Shown here in pieces: positions 29,117 to 37,885 of a stretch of DNA of 64,000 nt; within the stretch, counting starts at the first letter, position 1; each line of letters opens with the position of its first letter. Origin of the DNA: Chloroflexota bacterium (GTDB lineage Bacteria; Chloroflexota; Anaerolineae; B4-G1; DUEL01); assembly GCA_014874475.1 (NCBI GenBank), contig JADBJJ010000029.1, forward strand, positions 1 to 64,000, written 5' to 3'. Below the pieces are notes generated by a model. The model did no database searches, had not been told where the DNA came from, and was given only the letters and a program-made list of their open reading frames with translations. The translations under genes and the position numbers were made by a program.

Positions 29117-31431
29117 GGGACGACGACTGTGCCGATCAGCAAGGAGTTCCATTCAGAAAGGGCGATGGTTTCCCCCCGCACAATGCGCGGGGGGTAGCGT
29201 TGCTCGGTTTGGGGGTCCCACCACCCCACTTCCAACCGATACTCTCCCGGAGGGGCATCGGGCGCTACCTGGAAGGTGTACGTATCCCGATAGAGGCCAC
29301 CCGGCTGCCACCAGTTGATCCCCATCTGCTTATCTTCCTGCCCCCAGAGAGGGGTGCCGGTGGCGGGATTGATCGTTGGCCCGATCAGATGGACGAAACT
29401 GTTGGCCGCGCGCTCTATCGGGTGAGGGATTTCCCACCAGAAGGTGACGGAGACCTCCTCGCCCGGCGCGGCATAGCCAGAGGAGACGGTGTACCCACAG
29501 AGGTGCAGCGTCTCCCCAAACCAGACGTCCACCTGGACCTGAGCGCCGTGGATGGACTCGCAGGTGGAGTTATGGCGCAGGAAAGTGGTGTGCGGGTCCA
29601 GCCAGAAGGTCTTCAGCGCGGCCAGTCCGACCAGCAACCCTGCCACCCACCAGCGAGGTTTTATGTAAGCAGCACCCAATTGATGTTGTGCAGGACGGCG
29701 CCAAAGCACGGCCAGAGCCAGCAAGACGACCGCCGTTATCCCGCTGACCCAATCCCCCACCTGCTGGGCCACCGTGCCTTCGTATTGCAGGAGGACGGTG
29801 TGCCGTCCGGCGGGGATGTCCATCAGGATGTAGCCGCTCCCTTCGGCAGCCCGCAGAGGTTGCCGTTCACCGTCCAGGTATCCGGCCCAACCGGGGAAGT
29901 AGAGGGCGTGGAACGCGCCCTGGAAGGCGATCGGTGTCTCCAATTCCGCCTTCAGGTATCCCGTCCGCCGCTCCCAGTGAAGCACATGTCCCCCCTCGGG
30001 CAGGTTGGAGACGGGCGACCCAGCGATGCGCTCCACTTCGTCCGGGGTGAAGGGGACGGTCCGCCCACGGGGGAGCAGTTCCCGGAAGTAACTGAGGTCC
30101 GGGAAGCCCGAGCGCAGGGTGAACGCCTGCACATCAGCCAGGGTGGGATCGCGCGGGACGTCGGCGTGGCGAGTGAGAAGGGACGGGAAGAGAGAGGGCA
30201 GAGCGATTCCCACGCCGAGGATCACCGTCAGCGCAGCCAGAGGACCGATCCAGCGGCGCGGGACGGCGGCGAGCAGGAATCCAGCGGCGAGGGCCGTCAC
30301 CAGGCCCATAGAGGCCAGGAGCCGCCAGCGGAAGTTCAGGTACTGCATCACCCCCAAGGGGGTCACAGCGGCCCAGACGGGAGTGGCAGAGGCTGTCTGC
30401 ATCCAGAGGGCAAACGCCCCCCAGAGGGCCAATCCTCCGGCCAGGATCGCTTCGGCTCGCCGGCCGCGCCGGGCCAGCAGCAACGCCGCCACCAAAGCCA
30501 GGGGAATGAGAAACGCCGGAAGCGGCCCCAGGGTCTGCCCGGTGTCGTTGTTCGCCAGGCCGGCGTCAAAGACCAGAGGCCAGGCGAAAAACTCGGAAAG
30601 GCGCATCGCCCCCGTCGTCGGCGAGGCCCACACCCGGTCGGTCGCGTTCTCCAACTGCACCGCCGACTGTTCAGCCATAAAGGGGAGCAGGAAGAAGGCC
30701 GCCAGCAGAAGCCCGACGACCAGGGCCAGCGCGGTCAGCCAGAAGCCAACCCGGCCGACGCGGAGGGTGATGAAAAGCCACCCCAGGGCCAGGACAGGCA
30801 AAGCCAGCAGCGCGCCGGCATTATGGGTCAGGATAAGGGCCGCCCAGGCAATGGAGGCCATAGCCAAACGGAGCCCGGAGGGGCGCTCCGCCAGAGCCAG
30901 CATCCCCCACAGCACCCAGGGGTAGAGAGCGATGGCCACTCCCTGAGGCGAGCCGCGCTCAAAGAGTTCCCGCAGAAGATAAGGCGAGTAGGTGTAGAGG
31001 GCCGCAACCGCCAGCGCAACGTCGGCCCGGCGGAAGAGAGCCAGCCCCAGGCCAAAGGCGCCGAGCGCCGCCGCCATAAAAGTCAGCGCGACCACCAGAC
31101 GCCAGGTAAGGGCAAAAGGAAGGCCGACAGCGTGAAAGACCGTCATCAGGAAATAGATGAGGGGGGAGTAAAACACAAAGAGGGGTCCGCCCAGGCCGCC
31201 GTTGATGCCGGGGACCCAGCGCGGGTAGAGCCAGCCATCGGCCTGCGCAGCAGCGAAGACGACGGCGCGGTAGACGTGGAAGAGCGCCGCGTCCACCGCG
31301 TGCTCCTCAATGGGGTTCACCACCGCCGGCAGGGCCGCCAATAGCGGCAGCAGAAGCGCCAGCGCCCAGGAAAATACCCGTCCGTCCAATTTCTTGCGAC
31401 AGCCCTGCTGTTTTTCCGCCCCCCCTGCCAT
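29113..31431 (-). CDS. Large GT-C-type membrane protein (6-pyruvoyl-tetrahydropterin synthase-related / YfhO-like)
   Basis: 772 aa, about 12 membrane segments. The first outer loop has HAVDAALFHVYRAVVFA and WLYPRWVPGINGG, the pattern of the PTPS-related membrane family, and continues with GGPLFVFYSPL. Two extracytoplasmic beta-rich parts lie after about residue 440 and at the C-terminus (PPGEYRLEVGWWDPQ). Probably envelope glycan or glycolipid synthesis. It is the first gene after the CIRCE promoter and overlaps the next gene by 4 bases. The ATG at 31431 has only a weak ribosome-binding site. Confidence 0.7.
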   Translation of the reverse strand: MAGGAEKQQGCRKKLDGRVFSWALALLLPLLAALPAVVNPIEEHAVDAALFHVYRAVVFAAAQADGWLYPRWVPGINGGLGGPLFVFYSPLIYFLMTVFHAVGLPFALTWRLVVALTFMAAALGAFGLGLALFRRADVALAVAALYTYSPYLLRELFERGSPQGVAIALYPWVLWGMLALAERPSGLRLAMASIAWAALILTHNAGALLALPVLALGWLFITLRVGRVGFWLTALALVVGLLLAAFFLLPFMAEQSAVQLENATDRVWASPTTGAMRLSEFFAWPLVFDAGLANNDTGQTLGPLPAFLIPLALVAALLLARRGRRAEAILAGGLALWGAFALWMQTASATPVWAAVTPLGVMQYLNFRWRLLASMGLVTALAAGFLLAAVPRRWIGPLAALTVILGVGIALPSLFPSLLTRHADVPRDPTLADVQAFTLRSGFPDLSYFRELLPRGRTVPFTPDEVERIAGSPVSNLPEGGHVLHWERRTGYLKAELETPIAFQGAFHALYFPGWAGYLDGERQPLRAAEGSGYILMDIPAGRHTVLLQYEGTVAQQVGDWVSGITAVVLLALAVLWRRPAQHQLGAAYIKPRWWVAGLLVGLAALKTFWLDPHTTFLRHNSTCESIHGAQVQVDVWFGETLHLCGYTVSSGYAAPGEEVSVTFWWEIPHPIERAANSFVHLIGPTINPATGTPLWGQEDKQMGINWWQPGGLYRDTYTFQVAPDAPPGEYRLEVGWWDPQTEQRYPPRIVRGETIALSEWNSLLIGTVVVP

Positions 31432-31465
31432 TTCCAGAGGCCATCTCTCCGGGTCGGGATGAATT

Positions 31466-31492
31466 TTAGCACTCTCATAGCGAGAGTGCTAA
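31466..31492 (-). promoter_or_regulatory. CIRCE operator (HrcA-binding site)
   Basis: Perfect consensus TTAGCACTC-N9-GAGTGCTAA, with the inverted repeat extending into flanking A/T (AATTTTAGC...GCTAAAATTT). It lies about 7-33 bases after the predicted transcription start and 35 bases before the ATG of the first membrane-protein gene. Confidence 0.97.
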
Positions 31493-31505
31493 AATTTGCT
31501 ATTTC

Positions 31506-31534
31506 ATGCTACCATGCGCGGGGAAATCTGTCAA
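31506..31534 (-). promoter_or_regulatory. Heat-shock promoter (sigma70 type) ahead of CIRCE
   Basis: Perfect TTGACA (31529-31534), 17-base spacer and TAGCAT (31506-31511) on the minus strand. Start of transcription is expected near 31499, just before CIRCE, the usual arrangement for HrcA-controlled operons. Confidence 0.8.
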
Positions 31535-31626
31535 GGAATCCGCAGCCAAGTTTGCGCTGGCACGGATAGGGGCTCCTATCGCCCCCTCATCTCTCCCCGA
31601 AACGGGGGAGAAGGGGGAAGAGGTGA

Positions 31627-31665
31627 GTTTGGGGGCGGCGACCCTTTGGGCCACCGCCCCCAAAC
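31627..31665 (-). terminator. Strong GC hairpin after the GT2 gene
   Basis: GTTTGGGGGCGG / CCGCCCCCAAAC form a perfect 12-bp stem between the GT2 stop (31707) and the heat-shock promoter. A smaller GCCGC-GAA-GCGGC hairpin lies at 31688-31700. Neither has a clear U-tract, but together they probably insulate the two operons. Confidence 0.45.
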
Positions 31666-31706
31666 CCCGACGATTTCCGCTTTTTGCGCCGCGAAGCGGC
31701 TTCCTT

Positions 31707-32876
31707 TTACCTCAGTTCATGCACCCGATACACGCGCCCCTTCCAGCCGATGCCGCCCCAGAACGCCATGCGCATAGAGTCCAGCAGGACCAGCAGGACC
31801 AGCAAGACGGTGATCGGGTAGAGGAATGCGGTGATGCGCGGCAGCCGGAAACGCACGGCGACGGTGTACCACAGACCACTGTTCAGGAAGACCTGAAAGA
31901 GCGCCAGGCGCAGGGTCGGTTCCCCCAGCCGCCCTTGCAGAAGCCCCTCGTACAGCAGGAACACCGGCCAGAGAAACAGGAAGCCGTAGAAGACAAACAT
32001 CAGCACAGTCGGCAGCAGCCGGTACTCCAGCGCGGCAAAGGCGCTCTTGGCTAGCCCGCGCCACGACTCCCAGAACCCCCGGTAAAAGTGGACGTCCAGG
32101 TGGTCGGCGCCATCTAACAGGACCACCCGTCCGTTGTGCCGCCGGACCCGGCGGGCCAGCACCACGTCCTCCGCTATCTCCCCCCGCACCGCCGCATGCC
32201 CTCCGATGCGCTCGTACGTCTCCCGCCGGAAGAGCAAAAAAGTGCCAATGGCCATGGTCAGCGCAGGGATGCCCAGGCGCGCCCCCAGTGCCAGCGGGAA
32301 CAGCCCCAGCATACCGAAGGGGATGATGGGCAGCAGCAATTGCTCCCCAAAGGTATGGGTAACGGCGCGGGGGACCAGGGTGACCAGGTCGGCCTGGTTT
32401 TCCTTTGCGGCGGTGAGGGCCCATGAGAGAGTCTGGGAGTGATGGACGGTATCGGCGTCGGTGAACAGGAGCCACTCTCCCCGGGCTTGCTGAGCCAGTT
32501 GGTGACAGGCGAAGTTCTTGCCCATCCACCCCGCCGGTAGAGGTTGCCCCGGAATCAGCCGCAGGCGCGGGTCCCGGCGGGCCATCTCCGCCACAATCTC
32601 CGGCGTCTCGTCGGTGGAGCCGTCATCCAGCACCAGTACTTCCATCAGGGGGTAGTCCTGGGCCAGGAGCGACTCCAGGCAGCGGCGGATGTTGCGGGCC
32701 TCGTTGCGGGCCGGCACCAGCACCGAGACCCACTCCAGCCCCGCCGGATTGACCCGGGACGGCATCGCCTTCTCCACCATCCGGAGATTGGCGATGAGGT
32801 TCAACCCCACCACCAGCAGGACTGCCGTCAGCGCGACCTGGTAGGGGATGAGGTCGGGAGAGAGAACGTCGCTCAT
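31707..32876 (-). CDS. Family 2 glycosyltransferase, membrane-bound
   Basis: 389 aa. A membrane segment at residues 10-30 is followed by the GT-A domain: SVLVPARNEARNIRRCLESLL, VLDDGSTDET, and the DxD-type LLFTDADTVH. EDVVLARRVRRHNGRV is in the position of the catalytic ED, and three membrane segments close the protein. It resembles the carotenoid/hopanoid-linked GT2 group. The start at 32876 overlaps the plsY stop (ATGA), indicating a two-gene operon. Substrate unknown; the lipid-synthesis neighbour suggests a lipid acceptor. Confidence 0.8.
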   Translation of the reverse strand: MSDVLSPDLIPYQVALTAVLLVVGLNLIANLRMVEKAMPSRVNPAGLEWVSVLVPARNEARNIRRCLESLLAQDYPLMEVLVLDDGSTDETPEIVAEMARRDPRLRLIPGQPLPAGWMGKNFACHQLAQQARGEWLLFTDADTVHHSQTLSWALTAAKENQADLVTLVPRAVTHTFGEQLLLPIIPFGMLGLFPLALGARLGIPALTMAIGTFLLFRRETYERIGGHAAVRGEIAEDVVLARRVRRHNGRVVLLDGADHLDVHFYRGFWESWRGLAKSAFAALEYRLLPTVLMFVFYGFLFLWPVFLLYEGLLQGRLGEPTLRLALFQVFLNSGLWYTVAVRFRLPRITAFLYPITVLLVLLVLLDSMRMAFWGGIGWKGRVYRVHELR

Positions 32877-33532
32877 GGATGGGGTACCGGCTGATCGGAA
32901 TTGCTCTCGCCCTGGTAGAACCCCGGCTTTCCCTTCTGCCAGGGAGAGCGCGCCCAGACCTCCCGCTCGTGGGGCAGGTCTATGATTTTCTTCACCGCCA
33001 GCATCAGGAAGAGGCAAAGGATGTAGAAGGATGTCCAGAGGGGCGCGCCCAAAAGAGGCGGGAGCAGGATGAGGGCAGGGATGCCGAAGTTTAACGCCTT
33101 ATTCATATCGCGGAAAATGAGGTACATCGCCCCAATCCACAGACCACCAATCAGGGTAGAAAGGGGCAGGAACCCCAGGAGAAAGCCCACCGTCGCCCCG
33201 ACCCCCTTGCCGCCCCGGAAGCGCAGGAAGGGGGAGAAGTTATGGCCTAGGGGAGCAGCGAACCCGGCAGCGAGAAAGGCCGCCTGGGAGACGGCCAAAT
33301 GCCGGGCCAGGAGACAGGCCGCCGTCCCCTTGCCCACATCCAGTATGCCCGCCAGAACGCCCCACTTCGGCCCCACCACATGGTAGACGTTGCGGGCACC
33401 GACATTCCCCTCTCCGTGCTCGTAGATGTTGATCCCCGCCTTCCAGCGGGCAATCAGCCAGGAGAAGGGAATGGCGCCAAGCAGATAAGCCAACAGCACA
33501 GCCAACAAATCAGAATAAGCGATACAGATCAT
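32873..33532 (-). CDS. plsY: Glycerol-3-phosphate acyltransferase PlsY-like
   Basis: 219 aa membrane enzyme that transfers acyl from acyl-phosphate to glycerol-3-phosphate, the first step of phospholipid synthesis. Family motifs are visible: LLGAIPFSWLIARW, HGEGNVGARNVYHVVG (GxGNxGxxN type), GHNFSPFLRFRGGKGV. The C-terminal 45 residues are an extra hydrophilic tail. The start is chosen from TGGAGGTGG upstream; the in-frame extension before it is not conserved in character. Confidence 0.85.
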   Translation of the reverse strand: MICIAYSDLLAVLLAYLLGAIPFSWLIARWKAGINIYEHGEGNVGARNVYHVVGPKWGVLAGILDVGKGTAACLLARHLAVSQAAFLAAGFAAPLGHNFSPFLRFRGGKGVGATVGFLLGFLPLSTLIGGLWIGAMYLIFRDMNKALNFGIPALILLPPLLGAPLWTSFYILCLFLMLAVKKIIDLPHEREVWARSPWQKGKPGFYQGESNSDQPVPHP

Positions 33533-33751
33533 AAGGCCACCTCCAGAAAAGGTCCTTGCATAATTAGAAACACCTTCTCCCCGGAAAGGTGACGTCCATC
33601 CGCAGGACATCCCTATCTGCTCTGATAACTTCTGACACAAACTTGATAGGTTTTGACAGTCTCTTGAGTTTACAATAATGGCCGTTGCTGGGATACGCCC
33701 GGCGCTATCTGCGCAATACGCTACACGGAACACGGAATACCCAATCCGCCA
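33533..33751. other. Divergent intergenic region plsY / HMG-CoA reductase
   Basis: No gene seen. On the plus strand TTGACA occurs at 33653-33658 and TACAAT at 33671-33676, but with a 12-base spacer, so no promoter is claimed. Around 33708-33745 there are border-type repeats (CTACACGGAACACGGAATACC). Confidence 0.4.
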
Positions 33752-35047
33752 ATGCCATCATCTCGCGTCTCTGGTTTCTATAACTGGCCCCTCCAGGAAC
33801 GCCTGGAGTGGGTGGCCCAGTGGGCCGGCCTGACGGAAGAGGAGACCGCCGTCCTGCAGGGCGAGGCCGGTCTCTCCGCGGAACAGGCCGACCGGATGAT
33901 TGAAAACGTCGTCGGGCGGTATGCCCTGCCCCTGGGGATTGCCCTCAACTTCCAGGTCAACGGGCGGGACGTGCTGGTGCCGATGGCTATAGAGGAGCCG
34001 TCGGTCGTGGCCGGGGCGTCCTTTGCGGCCCGCCTAGCCCGCGAGGGCGGGGGGTTCCGCGCTGGGGCCACTCCGCCGGAGATGATCGGGCAGATTCAGG
34101 TGCTGGACGTGCCCGATGTGGCCGCAGCAGCCGCCGCGCTGGTGACCGAACGGGACCGGCTTCTGGCGGCGGCCGACGAGGTGGATCCGGTCCTCCGGCG
34201 GCTGGGCGGCGGCGCCCGCGACCTGATCGGGCGGGTGCTCCCGGAAACGCCCGCAGGCCCGATGCTGGTTGTCCACCTCATCTACGACGTCCGGGACGCG
34301 ATGGGGGCCAACGCGGTTAACACGGCCTGCGAGCGGCTGGCCCCACTGATCGCCGAAATCACCGGCGGACGGGTAGGCCTGCGCATTCTCTCTAACCTGG
34401 CCGACCGGCGGGTGGCGTGGGCAGAGTGTTCCATCCCCGCGGCAGCGCTGTCCTTTGACGGTTTTGCCGGGGAGCGGGTCGCGCAGGGGATTGTGGAGGC
34501 CTGGGCCTTCGCCGCCGCCGACCCGTATCGGGCCGCGACCCACAACAAGGGCATCCTCAACGGTATAGACGCAGTGGCGCTGGCCACCGGGCAGGACTGG
34601 CGGGCCATAGAGGCTGGAGCCCACGCCTACGCGGCCCGATCCGGCCAATACACCAGTCTCTCCACGTGGAGCCTGGACGGGAAGGGCAACCTGGTAGGCC
34701 GGCTGGAACTCCCGCTGGCGGTAGGGACTGTGGGCGGCGCTACCCGCGCCCACCCAACGGCGCGCGTCGCCTTGAAAATCCTGGGCGTCCAAACCGCGCA
34801 GGAACTGGCGGAGATTATGGCCGCCGTCGGGTTGGCCCAGAATCTGGCCGCCCTGCGGGCTCTGGCGACAGAGGGCATCCAGAAAGGCCATATGGCCCTG
34901 CACGCCCGGCAGGTCGCCCTCGCCGCTGGCGCCGTTGGCGAGGAGATAGAAGAAGTCGCCCGGCAGATGGTCACCGAAGGCGTCGTCCGCCCCGACCGGG
35001 CGGAGGAGATTTTGAAAACGTACCGCAAAGAACGCGGAGGGAATTAA
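33752..35047 (+). CDS. mvaA: Hydroxymethylglutaryl-CoA reductase, class II (degradative-type) fold
   Basis: 431 aa. It interconverts HMG-CoA and mevalonate. Catalytic candidates are Glu51 (MIENVVGRY), Lys266 (THNKGILNG), the Asp in [10 protein letters not shown] and His380 (KGHMALHAR). The cofactor segment is [13 protein letters not shown]. Length and motifs fit class II enzymes of Pseudomonas mevalonii type, which are also used biosynthetically in some bacteria. Here the following genes are HMG-CoA synthase and thiolase, so a biosynthetic role in isoprenoid production is more likely. No good ribosome-binding site precedes the ATG. Confidence 0.93.
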   Translation: MPSSRVSGFYNWPLQERLEWVAQWAGLTEEETAVLQGEAGLSAEQADRMIENVVGRYALPLGIALNFQVNGRDVLVPMAIEEPSVVAGASFAARLAREGGGFRAGATPPEMIGQIQVLDVPDVAAAAAALVTERDRLLAAADEVDPVLRRLGGGARDLIGRVLPETPAGPMLVVHLIYDVRDAMGANAVNTACERLAPLIAEITGGRVGLRILSNLADRRVAWAECSIPAAALSFDGFAGERVAQGIVEAWAFAAADPYRAATHNKGILNGIDAVALATGQDWRAIEAGAHAYAARSGQYTSLSTWSLDGKGNLVGRLELPLAVGTVGGATRAHPTARVALKILGVQTAQELAEIMAAVGLAQNLAALRALATEGIQKGHMALHARQVALAAGAVGEEIEEVARQMVTEGVVRPDRAEEILKTYRKERGGN

Positions 35048-35056
35048 CCGCAACGG

Positions 35057-35085
35057 CACGAAGACACAGGCTTGGCGTCTTCGTG
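35057..35085. repeat. Small palindromic repeat before the HMG-CoA synthase start
   Basis: CACGAAGAC (35057-35065) and GTCTTCGTG (35077-35085) are perfect arms around GCTTGG. It resembles the ends of the 63-bp palindrome at 28299-28361. It sits 12 bases before the ATG and may affect translation. Confidence 0.6.
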
Positions 35086-35097
35086 GTGAAAAAGACT

Positions 35098-36159
35098 ATG
35101 GAGACCCGATTGCTGCGAACAGATAGACCCGTTGGCATTATTGGCTATGGAGCCTATATCCCCCGCTATCGGCTTCCGGCGACGGAGGTCGCCCGCATCT
35201 GGACCGGCGGGGAGGGAGAAACGCCCGTCACCGAGAAGGCAGTGGCGGGGCCAGACGAGGATGTGGTCACTATCTCCATAGAGGCGTCCCGCAACGCGCT
35301 GGCGCGCGCGGCGCACGTGGACCCTACCCTCATCCGCGCGGTCTGGGTGGGGAGTGAGTCCCACCCGTACGCAGTCAAGCCGACCTCCACCATTCTCGCC
35401 GAGGCCATCGGGGCCACCCCCTACGTTCAAGCCGGGGACTGGGAGTTCGCCTGTAAGGCCGGGACGGAGGCCCTGCAGGCGGCCATCGGTTTCGTGGGTT
35501 CCGGGATGGCCCGCTACGCGCTGGCGGTGGGCGCCGATACCGCCCAGGCCCGTCCCAGCGACGCGCTGGAGTACACCGCTGCTGCGGGCGGTGCGGCCTA
35601 CATCGTCGGCCCGGCAGAGGAGGCGCTGGCCGTCGTGGAGGGGGGCCTCTCCTACGTGACCGATACGCCGGACTTCTGGCGGCGGGCCTACCAGCACTAC
35701 CCGTCCCACGGGGGGCGGTTCACCGGCGAGCCGGCCTACTTCAAGCATATCACCGAGGCGGCCCGCGCGCTGATGGAAGCGCTGGGGACAACGCCCGCCG
35801 ACTATGATTACGCCGTCTTCCACCAGCCCAACGTCAAGTTCCCGCAGACCGTCGCCCGGCAACTGGGGTTCAAGTCGGAACAGATTCAAGCCGGCCTGCT
35901 GGTGGACCGAATCGGCAACACCTACGCTGGCTCCTCGCTGGTGGGGTTGACGGCGGTGCTGGACGGGGCCCGGCCCGGTCAGCGCATCCTGCTGGTCAGT
36001 TTCGGCTCTGGCGCCGGGTCGGACGCCATCTCTCTGCGAACAACGGAGGCCATCGTGGAGCGACAGAACCGAGCGCCCGCCACTCAGGACTACATCGCCC
36101 GCCGCACAGTCATTGACTACGGTCTCTACGTGCGCTTCCGGGGGAAACTTTTGACGTAA
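35098..36159 (+). CDS. Hydroxymethylglutaryl-CoA synthase, archaeal type
   Basis: 353 aa thiolase-superfamily enzyme that condenses acetyl-CoA with acetoacetyl-CoA. Length and motifs fit the short archaeal type: start [16 protein letters not shown], nucleophilic Cys119 in [11 protein letters not shown], catalytic His242 in AVFHQPN and YAGSSLVGL near the end. The ATG at 35098 is chosen by homology to this start; an in-frame GTG four codons earlier is possible. It is followed by a thiolase and a DUF35 protein, as in archaea. Confidence 0.92.
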   Translation: METRLLRTDRPVGIIGYGAYIPRYRLPATEVARIWTGGEGETPVTEKAVAGPDEDVVTISIEASRNALARAAHVDPTLIRAVWVGSESHPYAVKPTSTILAEAIGATPYVQAGDWEFACKAGTEALQAAIGFVGSGMARYALAVGADTAQARPSDALEYTAAAGGAAYIVGPAEEALAVVEGGLSYVTDTPDFWRRAYQHYPSHGGRFTGEPAYFKHITEAARALMEALGTTPADYDYAVFHQPNVKFPQTVARQLGFKSEQIQAGLLVDRIGNTYAGSSLVGLTAVLDGARPGQRILLVSFGSGAGSDAISLRTTEAIVERQNRAPATQDYIARRTVIDYGLYVRFRGKLLT

Positions 36160-36233
36160 GACCCCAAAGGGCACAAGGGTTTCAACAAAAATTTTGTGTA
36201 CTCCGCGCGCCTTTCGCGGTTCAGGGGAAATTT

Positions 36234-37391
36234 ATGCGAGAAGTAGCCATTATCGGCATCGGTCAAACCAAAGTCGGGGAGCACTGGGAGAAGGATTTGC
36301 GTCACCTGGGGCTGGAAGCGCTCCAGGCCGCGATGCGGGACGCTGAACTGGAGCGGGTGGACGCGCTCTACGTAGGCAATATGCTCAGCGGCGAACTGAC
36401 GGGCCAGGAGCATCTCGGGGCGCTGGTGGCGGACTTCGCCGGCCTGCGGGGTGTGGAGGCCGTAAAGGTGGAAGCGGCCTGCGGGTCCGGCGCGGCCGCG
36501 CTCCGGCTGGGCTACGTTGCTGTTGCCGGCGGCCTGGCGGATGTTGTCCTGGTCGTCGGCGTGGAGAAGATGACGGACGCCACGGGCCCGGAGGCGACCG
36601 CCGCGCTGGCAATGGCCGCAGATGCCGACCACGAGGTGGCCCACGGCCTCACTTTCGTCGCCATCAACGCGCTGTTGATGCGCCGGTATATGTACGAGTA
36701 TGGCTACAAGAAAGAGGACTTCGCGCCCTTCACGATCAACGCGCACGCCAACGGGATGAACAACCCGTACGCGATGTTCCACGGGAAGGTGACGCCAGAG
36801 GCCTACGCGAAAGCCCGGATGATCGCCGACCCCATCAATCTGCTGGACTCATCGCCGGTGGCGGACGGCGCGGCGGCGGTGGTGCTGGCACCCGCCGACT
36901 GGGCCCGGAGGAGCGGGAAGCCCGTGGTCCGCATTGCGGCATCGGCGGTGGCGACGGACGCGGTCGCTCTGCACGACCGGCGGGACCCGCTGGTGTTGGA
37001 AGGGGCAGCCCTCTCAGCCTGGCGGGCCTATCAGCAGGCCGAGATTGGGCCAGAGGAGGTAGACCTCTTTGAACTCCACGACGCCTTCAGCATTATGGCT
37101 GCGCTGAGCCTGGAGGCAGCGGGGTTCGCCCGGCGCGGGGAGGGGGTCCGGCTGGCACTGGACGGCGAGATTATTCTGCAGGGCCGAATTCCGATCGCCA
37201 CCATGGGCGGCCTGAAGGCGCGGGGGCATCCCGTTGGCGCAACGGGTGTCTATCAGGTCGTGGAGGTCGTTCAGCAACTGCGCGGCGAGGCCGGGGCCAA
37301 CCAGGTCCCGAACGCGCGGGTCGGGATGGCTCAGAACATCGGTGGTAGTGGAGCAACGGTTATCACGCACGTTCTGGTGCGGGAAAAGTGA
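36234..37391 (+). CDS. Acetyl-CoA C-acetyltransferase, archaeal (SCP2-like) thiolase
   Basis: 385 aa. It forms acetoacetyl-CoA from two acetyl-CoA. The nucleophile is Cys83 (EAACGSGAAAL). The C-terminal GHPVGATGVYQVVE and AQNIGGSGATVITHVLV segments carry the second catalytic site. SCP2-like thiolases in archaea form a complex with HMG-CoA synthase, bridged by a DUF35 protein, and both partners are encoded here. Confidence 0.9.
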   Translation: MREVAIIGIGQTKVGEHWEKDLRHLGLEALQAAMRDAELERVDALYVGNMLSGELTGQEHLGALVADFAGLRGVEAVKVEAACGSGAAALRLGYVAVAGGLADVVLVVGVEKMTDATGPEATAALAMAADADHEVAHGLTFVAINALLMRRYMYEYGYKKEDFAPFTINAHANGMNNPYAMFHGKVTPEAYAKARMIADPINLLDSSPVADGAAAVVLAPADWARRSGKPVVRIAASAVATDAVALHDRRDPLVLEGAALSAWRAYQQAEIGPEEVDLFELHDAFSIMAALSLEAAGFARRGEGVRLALDGEIILQGRIPIATMGGLKARGHPVGATGVYQVVEVVQQLRGEAGANQVPNARVGMAQNIGGSGATVITHVLVREK

Positions 37392-37435
37392 AGCGTGATA
37401 ACGTGATAAAGTGAAACGTGTGCGGAGGTGAAAGA

Positions 37436-37834
37436 ATGGGTATTCCTAGCAAGAACTGGCGGCTGCGAAATCAGCGGTATCGGCTGGTGGGGGAAATCTG
37501 CGAGAAGTGCAGGGCACCGATTTTCCCGCCCCGGGATGTCTGCCCGGAGTGTGAGGCACCGGCCCAGACCCCCTACGTCTTCAGCGGGCGGGGGGAGGTC
37601 TACTCCTACAGTACGGTCTACCACCCCCCAGCGGGGTTTGAGAAGTACGTGCCGTACACCGTCGCGCTGGTCCGGCTGGAGGAGGGCCCGATGCTGACGG
37701 CCCAATTGACCGACGTGGATCCCGGGGAGGTCCACATCGGTATGCCGGTGGAGATGGTCACCCGGCAGATGCAAACAGACGGCGACGAAGGCGTCATCGC
37801 CTACGGCTACAAGTTCCGCCCGCGCATGAGGTAA
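37436..37834 (+). CDS. DUF35 zinc-ribbon/OB-fold CoA-binding protein
   Basis: 132 aa. The rubredoxin-like zinc ribbon has Cys22, Cys25, Cys36 and Cys39; an OB-fold follows (GRGEVYSYSTVYHPPAGFEKY). In the archaeal thiolase/HMG-CoA synthase complex this protein holds the shared CoA-binding site. GGAGGTGAAAG before the ATG sets the start. The gap to the thiolase gene holds a degenerate CGTGATAA reiteration (37389-37425). Confidence 0.9.
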   Translation: MGIPSKNWRLRNQRYRLVGEICEKCRAPIFPPRDVCPECEAPAQTPYVFSGRGEVYSYSTVYHPPAGFEKYVPYTVALVRLEEGPMLTAQLTDVDPGEVHIGMPVEMVTRQMQTDGDEGVIAYGYKFRPRMR

Positions 37835-37839
37835 GGGTG

Positions 37840-37879
37840 TTGCGGCGGCCTTTGCAGCGGCAGCCTGCGGCCGCCGCAA
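37840..37879. terminator. Bidirectional hairpin between convergent genes
   Basis: TTGCGGCGGC and GCCGCCGCAA are perfect 10-bp arms around a 20-base loop. It sits between the end of the mevalonate module (plus) and the end of the CoA-transferase operon (minus). Confidence 0.6.
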
Positions 37880-37885
37880 AAGCCC

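Noticed and set aside
29200-31344. Open frame of 714 codons on the plus strand opposite the PTPS-related membrane protein
   Set aside because: Gln/Arg/Gly-rich antisense translation; the minus strand shows clear membrane-protein character and motifs.
33653-33676. TTGACA and TACAAT before the HMG-CoA reductase gene
   Set aside because: The spacer is 12 bases, too short for a sigma70 promoter; kept only as a note in the intergenic entry.
34666-35097. Upstream in-frame extension of HMG-CoA synthase
   Set aside because: It overlaps the reductase gene in another frame and lacks family sequence; the conserved start is at 35098.
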